From: Euryarchaeota archaeon UBA91
Lineage (GTDB): Archaea > Thermoplasmatota > Poseidoniia > Poseidoniales > Poseidoniaceae
Direction of reading: 5' to 3'
Length of the DNA stretch: 25,283 nucleotides
Assembly: GCA_002499705.1 (NCBI GenBank)
Contig: DAMU01000112.1
Location: forward strand, 5,734 to 31,016
The notes under the pieces were generated by a model. It was not told the DNA's origin, did not search any database, and saw only the letters and a list, made by a program, of their open reading frames with translations. Shown piece by piece: positions 20,916 through 25,283 of the stretch. The translations under genes were made by a program, and so were the position numbers. Within the stretch, counting starts at the first letter, position 1. The number at the start of each line of letters is the position of its first letter.

Positions 20916-23744
20916 ATGGGACTAATCGAGAATTTCGGGCGTGTTGCTACTTCCTACATGGAAGAGAAAGAACAGTTACAAGAGGTTGCAGGTAAACGAA
21001 AGCGTACTCGTACAGGGCACGGATTCTGGCCACATGAAGTTTTGAGAGATACGATTCTACTCTCTTTCATGGCAGCAGTACTCCTGTTTTACGCTTGGCT
21101 CATTCCACCGCCACTCCACAGTGCTGCTGACCCTTATGCTCAGGCTGGGTTCGTTTTCCCTGACTGGTATGTATTGTTCTCTTACGGGTACCTTCGCTGG
21201 GGCGAATATCTTCCGCAATTCACTGTTCCAACTGGTTTCATTGGCGAAATTGTCGGTCAGCCTGTGTTCCCATGGAACGCTGCTTGGTGGGGCGCAGCAC
21301 TCACTGGTATCCCAGTAAGTATTCTCGCACTCCCTCCGTTCCTCGGCGGACGTGAAAAGCGACCTGTTGAAGATCCTTGGTTTGCAACTGCAGGTGCCGT
21401 TTATCTTGCTCACATTTGGTTTATCTCCGTGTTTTCGATCAATATTTTCCTCGAACTCTATGCGAAAAACCGTTCAGATTATTGTAAATTGGATAGCCAT
21501 GGCGACTTGTTGTGTGGAACGAGAGAACCTTGGGTGGCTGACGCCTTCAACTCTATTCCGTGGGTGATGACGGGTGTTCTTGCTTGGATCTGTATCTATT
21601 TCCTGGCTCGTGGACTTATGGTCAAAGCCTGGGGTGCTGGATTCAAACCAAGCCATGCAAAGCAAATCCTTGTTGGAACACTTTTGATATCGACGGCAGC
21701 AACCGTTGCAACATGGGACACGTATGATGATGGATTTTGGGACCAAGGCGGATTGCTCACCATCAAAGGTTTGACACATGATCTCTATCCCGAATTAGAA
21801 GCTATGCGTAATCAACCAAGCGATGTTCATGTTCATGCTACAAATGAATTCACTGATGAGCGGGGGTGGAGTGAATCTGAGACGGTCCCTACCACGGCTT
21901 GGCTCGATTGGGTGATTTACCAACCTGCTCGGTATATCATTACCGATTTCAATGATGCCAACGGGCATCAAGATGCAGCGAATGGAATCAATGCTGCTGC
22001 TGGCACAACGACCTTCAACGGTGGAGAAGGTTGGGAGGCATCTGGTTCATTTACTGTTACAGAAGACATCGCACTCTTCCCTGATGGCCACCACGAATCC
22101 GTAGAGACACTCACCACTGACCTCAGTTGCGAATACAGATCTTCTGAACGTAAGATTAACGACATTGCGACAGCAAGTATGATTTCTTCAACACTAACGG
22201 TTACCAACAGCAAAGGTGCTGTTGTTTCCTCTTTCGATAATTGCGCTGGTGCGACCATTGAATTGCCGGTTGGCACCTACGATTACACTTACTCAGTCAC
22301 TGTAAGCGGTGCACTTGCACTCAACAACAGTATTCAAACCGAAACCGCATTTGGAATTGCCTCATTCCAACCACTCTTGGTTTGGAACGCTAATGCACCG
22401 GCAAGCCTTGCTGGAACGACCGTGAACCTTTCGAGCGCTGAAGACATGGCTTTGGGCGGAACACAATTCGCCTCAATCGAGAATCCAACCTATCACAACA
22501 ACCCAAAGGCATTGGATGCAAAACTCACCTATGCAATGTTCATTCCCTGTTTGACATTTGGAGCAATGGTCTTCATTCTGCTACGCTCGATGGGACGTGG
22601 ATATGAGTTTGAAATGAACAAGTGTTACGGTTGTGACCTCTGTGATGATGCTTGTCCTGTTCGATTGTTTAACGGTGGAGATAAACTCAACATCATTTAC
22701 AACTCTTGGAACAATGAAGACGACGGAGTCCCGCTGTATTCTTGTCTGACATGCACAGCGTGTACAAACGCTTGTCCGCAACTTGTTGATTATGACTCAT
22801 ATGTTGACATTCGACGTTCGTTGATTGTCGGCGGACCTCAAGCAGAAATTGCCCACACCGTCTTGCAAGCCGTTCTTGCTGCAGAAGCAGAAGAAGCTGC
22901 AAACAGCGACTTCATCTCGATAGAAGATTACCCACTCACCTCCAACATCGGATATTATCCTGGCTGCGTTGATTACCTCGACCAAGAAATGGTCTTCTCG
23001 CATGTCAATGAAGGCGAAATGAATCTCGGTGACGCTACGACATCTGCTTTCACACTCTTTGATGAAATGGAAATGGATGTCTCTTATCTCGGACGTGATT
23101 TCTTGAAGTGCTGTGGCCACGATCAAAAGTGGCAAGGTTTGGATGAAGTGTTTGACAAACTCAAGGCTTACAACCAGAAGAAAATTGAGCAATCAGGTAT
23201 CGATACTCTCGTATCTTCTTGTGCAGAATGTTTCCGAACTTTTGCCCGTGACTACGAACTTGAAGGCGTCAAAGTGATGCACACAACCGAATTCCTCATC
23301 GAAAATGGTTTTGACATGAACCTCAAAGCCGAAGAAGAAACAACCGTCACCTACCACGACCCATGTCGACTCGGTCGCCAAATGGGAATCTATGAAGAAC
23401 CGAGGCAACTGATTGCTGGCGTTGAAGGTGTCGAGATTGTCGAGATGGAACACCATGCTGAAGATGCATTGTGTTGTGGTGTCTCAAGCATGATGTCTTG
23501 TAACGAGAATGCTCGTTCACTCCGTGTCACTCGTATGGAAGAAATCCGTTCCACTGGAGCAGATACAATGCTTACATCTTGCCCGAAGTGTGTATCGCAC
23601 TTTGAATGTCTCAAATTTGAAGGTGACGAGCGTTACGAAGACATCGAAATCCTCGACGTCGTGTCATTCCTTGCCCGCCAAGTTGAAGCTAAGAAAGCAA
23701 AGGCGACTTCAGAATCAACCTCACGAATAGAAGTTGAGGCTTAA
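20916..23744 (+). CDS. Fusion: cytochrome b C-terminal half + ferredoxin + HdrD-like CCG domains
   Basis: A 942-residue chain from the ATG at 20916 (GGAGG 7 bp upstream). Residues ~40-265 are a cytochrome b C-terminal/subunit IV-like domain with several membrane helices and a Qo-site PDWY (82-85). Residues ~268-535 form a mostly beta, probably extracytoplasmic, domain. A helix at ~537-556 then returns to the cytoplasm. Two [4Fe-4S] motifs follow (C570/573/576/580 and C610/613/616/620), then two CCG domains as in HdrD/GlpC: C684...C732-C733...C769/C772 and C817...C853-C854...C889/C892. CCG domains hold the noncubane clusters of heterodisulfide reductases. I infer electron transfer between the quinone pool and a cytoplasmic disulfide or other redox partner; direction and substrate are unknown. 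Confidence 0.92.
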   Translation: MGLIENFGRVATSYMEEKEQLQEVAGKRKRTRTGHGFWPHEVLRDTILLSFMAAVLLFYAWLIPPPLHSAADPYAQAGFVFPDWYVLFSYGYLRWGEYLPQFTVPTGFIGEIVGQPVFPWNAAWWGAALTGIPVSILALPPFLGGREKRPVEDPWFATAGAVYLAHIWFISVFSINIFLELYAKNRSDYCKLDSHGDLLCGTREPWVADAFNSIPWVMTGVLAWICIYFLARGLMVKAWGAGFKPSHAKQILVGTLLISTAATVATWDTYDDGFWDQGGLLTIKGLTHDLYPELEAMRNQPSDVHVHATNEFTDERGWSESETVPTTAWLDWVIYQPARYIITDFNDANGHQDAANGINAAAGTTTFNGGEGWEASGSFTVTEDIALFPDGHHESVETLTTDLSCEYRSSERKINDIATASMISSTLTVTNSKGAVVSSFDNCAGATIELPVGTYDYTYSVTVSGALALNNSIQTETAFGIASFQPLLVWNANAPASLAGTTVNLSSAEDMALGGTQFASIENPTYHNNPKALDAKLTYAMFIPCLTFGAMVFILLRSMGRGYEFEMNKCYGCDLCDDACPVRLFNGGDKLNIIYNSWNNEDDGVPLYSCLTCTACTNACPQLVDYDSYVDIRRSLIVGGPQAEIAHTVLQAVLAAEAEEAANSDFISIEDYPLTSNIGYYPGCVDYLDQEMVFSHVNEGEMNLGDATTSAFTLFDEMEMDVSYLGRDFLKCCGHDQKWQGLDEVFDKLKAYNQKKIEQSGIDTLVSSCAECFRTFARDYELEGVKVMHTTEFLIENGFDMNLKAEEETTVTYHDPCRLGRQMGIYEEPRQLIAGVEGVEIVEMEHHAEDALCCGVSSMMSCNENARSLRVTRMEEIRSTGADTMLTSCPKCVSHFECLKFEGDERYEDIEILDVVSFLARQVEAKKAKATSESTSRIEVEA

Positions 23745-23788
23745 AGTACGGAAAAAGGCTTAACAGTTCATCACTGCTAAAACTGTTG

Positions 23789-24529
23789 ATGGACTACGAC
23801 AGCATGACGGTACTACAGCTCAAAACACTGTGCAAAGATCGTGGCCTCAAGGTTTCTGGAAACAAGCCAGAGGTCGTAATTCGATTGATGGAACATGACG
23901 AAGAAGCATTTCCTGCACCCCAACCTCAAATACAAACTCAGCCTTTTCCTCAACATTCCCCTGGTAATTATGCTGCCCCTCAAATGATTTATGTTCAGAA
24001 AGAAAGCGAACTAGGCACCGGGATTGGCATATGCATCATCCTTTACGCTTTTTTCCGATTAGGATGGGCTCTGATCTTCTCTTTTGGCGGACTTGGAGGA
24101 TTAGGGTGGATACTTTCACCGATTGCTTTCATACTCGGCCTTGGGTTTTTAATCGGTGGAGCAATTACCTATTCTGGTTATCGAAATGGAATTTATTTTA
24201 CGCTTGGAGTATTGTCAATCTCTGGAATACTGAGCATCATCTTCCACGGAGATGAAGTGAACCCGGTGTCCATCGCTTGGGGCGACTCTATGTTTCTTAC
24301 ATCCATCATGTGTTCACTATCCTGCATGATTTTTGTCGCATTACCCCTTTTGATGTCTCCAACAATGAAAAGTGGATGGCCAGAACCGATTGAAAATCTT
24401 CTTGGCTCAAATGATACAAGCGGAAAAAGGAATGTAGTCTGCAGTTCATGTAATGCTGAATTACAGGTCCCAAATGAATATTCAGGCAAAATCGAATGCC
24501 CTACATGTCAAGCCATTATGAATGTGTAA
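23789..24529 (+). CDS. SAP-domain membrane protein with C-terminal zinc ribbon
   Basis: A 246-residue protein. Residues ~4-36 form a SAP-like helix-turn-helix (MTVLQLKTLCKDRGLKVSGN, then KPEVVIRLMEHD), usually nucleic-acid binding. A Pro/Gln-rich linker (~42-68) leads to about four membrane helices (~78-98, 106-128, 134-152, 168-190). The C-terminus has a C-x2-C...C-x2-C ribbon (C218/C221 and C237/C240). Function is not recognised; if the SAP domain binds DNA it would tether it to the membrane, but SAP-like folds also have other roles. The ATG at 23789 is chosen over the adjacent TTG. It lies 44 bp after the cytochrome fusion and ends back-to-back with the minus-strand 2-TM gene. Confidence 0.78.
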   Translation: MDYDSMTVLQLKTLCKDRGLKVSGNKPEVVIRLMEHDEEAFPAPQPQIQTQPFPQHSPGNYAAPQMIYVQKESELGTGIGICIILYAFFRLGWALIFSFGGLGGLGWILSPIAFILGLGFLIGGAITYSGYRNGIYFTLGVLSISGILSIIFHGDEVNPVSIAWGDSMFLTSIMCSLSCMIFVALPLLMSPTMKSGWPEPIENLLGSNDTSGKRNVVCSSCNAELQVPNEYSGKIECPTCQAIMNV

Positions 24530-24820
24530 TCAATCATCTTGCGGTAGTGACTGACCTTCTTCCATACCGACGATTTCGTAGTTCGATGGGAATAATGCGA
24601 TGAGGACACCCAGAATAAGTGAGGCAAGTCCCCAGCCAAACATCTGTCGAACAAACAGCATTTCGAGAGCAATCACGACCAAAATCATTCCACCGATGTT
24701 GGAAGTCCATACCAGTGTCTTGAACGTAGAGAGTGAAACTCCTGGCGTCCCTTCTTTACGATAAGGGCCAAATTCTCCACCAAAGCGTTGGGCTGTATCT
24801 TGTTTATCTTTCTTTGACAT
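24530..24820 (-). CDS. Small two-TM membrane protein
   Basis: A 96-residue protein: a charged hydrophilic N-terminus (MSKKDKQDTAQRFGGEFGPY), two hydrophobic segments (TSNIGGMILVVIALEMLF and FGWGLASLILGVLIALF), and a short acidic tail. No family is recognised. A GAGGTGA Shine-Dalgarno at 24825-24831 sits 4 bp before the ATG. Only 9 bp separate it from the ferredoxin gene upstream, so the two are almost certainly co-transcribed. Confidence 0.75.
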   Translation of the reverse strand: MSKKDKQDTAQRFGGEFGPYRKEGTPGVSLSTFKTLVWTSNIGGMILVVIALEMLFVRQMFGWGLASLILGVLIALFPSNYEIVGMEEGQSLPQDD

Positions 24821-24829
24821 CCTTTCACC

Positions 24830-25162
24830 TCATCGGTCAATCATTGATATTGCATCTGTTGGACATGCTAAAACGCACAAGCGGCACCCAGTACAGTCAT
24901 CACGCAAAATCTTCGCCTTCTGATTGGATTCAACTTTGATAAGTGGGCTAGCCATGGGAACTTTGTACATCTCTATCGCATCATCGTCACAAACGATGGT
25001 GCATTGATCACAGCCAATGCACAATCGCTCTTCGACAAATGCAACGGCAGACTCGCCTCCTTTGATGGACGCACGTTGTTCTCCACGAAGCCTGTTGAGA
25101 GACGTACGAATACGAACTGCCTCTTTTTCTCGACGCTTACGCAGCTCGTCGGAGGTCGTCAT
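24830..25162 (-). CDS. Two-[4Fe-4S] ferredoxin-domain protein
   Basis: A 110-residue protein. The first ~35 residues are a basic, helical extension (SDELRKRREKEAVRIRTSLNRLRGEQR). Two cluster motifs follow: C48/C51/C54/C58 and C90/C93/C96/C100-Pro, with ~30 residues between them. The first motif lacks the usual Pro after its last Cys (CDDDAIEM). By family it is a low-potential cytoplasmic electron carrier or a small subunit of an oxidoreductase. The ATG overlaps the stop of the upstream partial gene as ATGA, so the proteins are probably made together. It could also serve the nearby Hdr-type fusion, though that gene is on the other strand. Confidence 0.87.
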   Translation of the reverse strand: MTTSDELRKRREKEAVRIRTSLNRLRGEQRASIKGGESAVAFVEERLCIGCDQCTIVCDDDAIEMYKVPMASPLIKVESNQKAKILRDDCTGCRLCVLACPTDAISMIDR

Positions 25163-25283
25163 ACAGTAACCTCCAATCGGTCCTTCCCTTCAAACTTGAC
25201 GACAGCCATATTCACTAAGAGGTCACCTAAGCAGTAAAAGGAACCAACAAGCAGAGGGGGATTCCATGCTGTCAAACCTGTCC
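25159..25283 (-). CDS. Partial gene, C-terminal 40 residues only
   Basis: On the minus strand a frame is open from the window edge to a TGA at 25161-25159 that overlaps the ferredoxin ATG. The visible residues begin TGLTAWNPPLLVGSFYCLGD and end DRLEVTV. The other two minus frames hit stops. The ATGA overlap with a ferredoxin suggests the missing part is its redox partner, but 40 residues are not enough to name a family. Confidence 0.55.
   Translation of the reverse strand, partial: TGLTAWNPPLLVGSFYCLGDLLVNMAVVKFEGKDRLEVTV

Noticed and set aside
1..25283. CRISPR arrays, insertion sequences, integrases, prophage genes
   Set aside because: No regularly spaced short repeats, transposase motifs or terminal inverted repeats were seen; gene spacing is compact and housekeeping in character.

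Overview
The window reads as a chromosomal segment of a planktonic euryarchaeon, most likely Thermoplasmatota of the Marine Group II / Poseidoniales kind. This is inferred from an archaeal RNA polymerase operon with an unsplit rpoB, archaeal L30e, a Pop5-like RNase P subunit, a b6-type split cytochrome b, GGTGAT Shine-Dalgarno sites matching the archaeal 16S 3' end, and a very large secreted protein rich in Asp/Gly calcium-loop repeats. No 16S or other definitive marker is present.

Layout. Minus strand, 12386 down to 1: tRNA-Lys(UUU), rpoH, rpoB, rpoA', rpoA'', rpl30e, then a 937-residue open-ended secreted propeller/thrombospondin-type-3 protein cut by the window edge. The polymerase genes are tightly coupled (12-bp gap, then ATGA and TGATG overlaps). 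Region 12.5-17.7 kb is a mixed housekeeping block: an Mtq2/HemK2-like methyltransferase fused to a biotin-protein ligase (+), a small membrane protein (-), a Pop5-like protein (-), a 10-TM protein (+), an atypical FtsZ-family protein (-) and a TPR protein (-). Region 17.9-23.7 kb is a five-gene plus-strand respiratory operon: a secreted, membrane-anchored C-x-C-H protein, a 2-TM protein, a Tat-exported Rieske protein, a b6-like cytochrome b, and a 942-residue fusion of the cytochrome b C-terminal half to a two-[4Fe-4S] ferredoxin module and two HdrD-type CCG domains. The end holds a SAP/membrane/zinc-ribbon protein (+), then a minus-strand set: 2-TM protein, two-cluster ferredoxin and a gene running off the edge.

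The two most unusual parts are these. (1) The polymerase: RpoH and RpoA'' begin with the same roughly 50-60-residue N-terminal domain, which neither family normally has. RpoA' has an extra insertion of about 125 residues carrying five cysteines. Canonical zinc ligands are replaced in RpoA' and RpoB, and a conserved active-centre Glu of RpoB is Gln. (2) The bc-type complex: a quinol-oxidising cytochrome b/Rieske core is covalently tied to a cytoplasmic heterodisulfide-reductase-like iron-sulfur module, and no cytochrome c1 or f gene is present in the operon. Functional statements about both systems are inference from sequence motifs.
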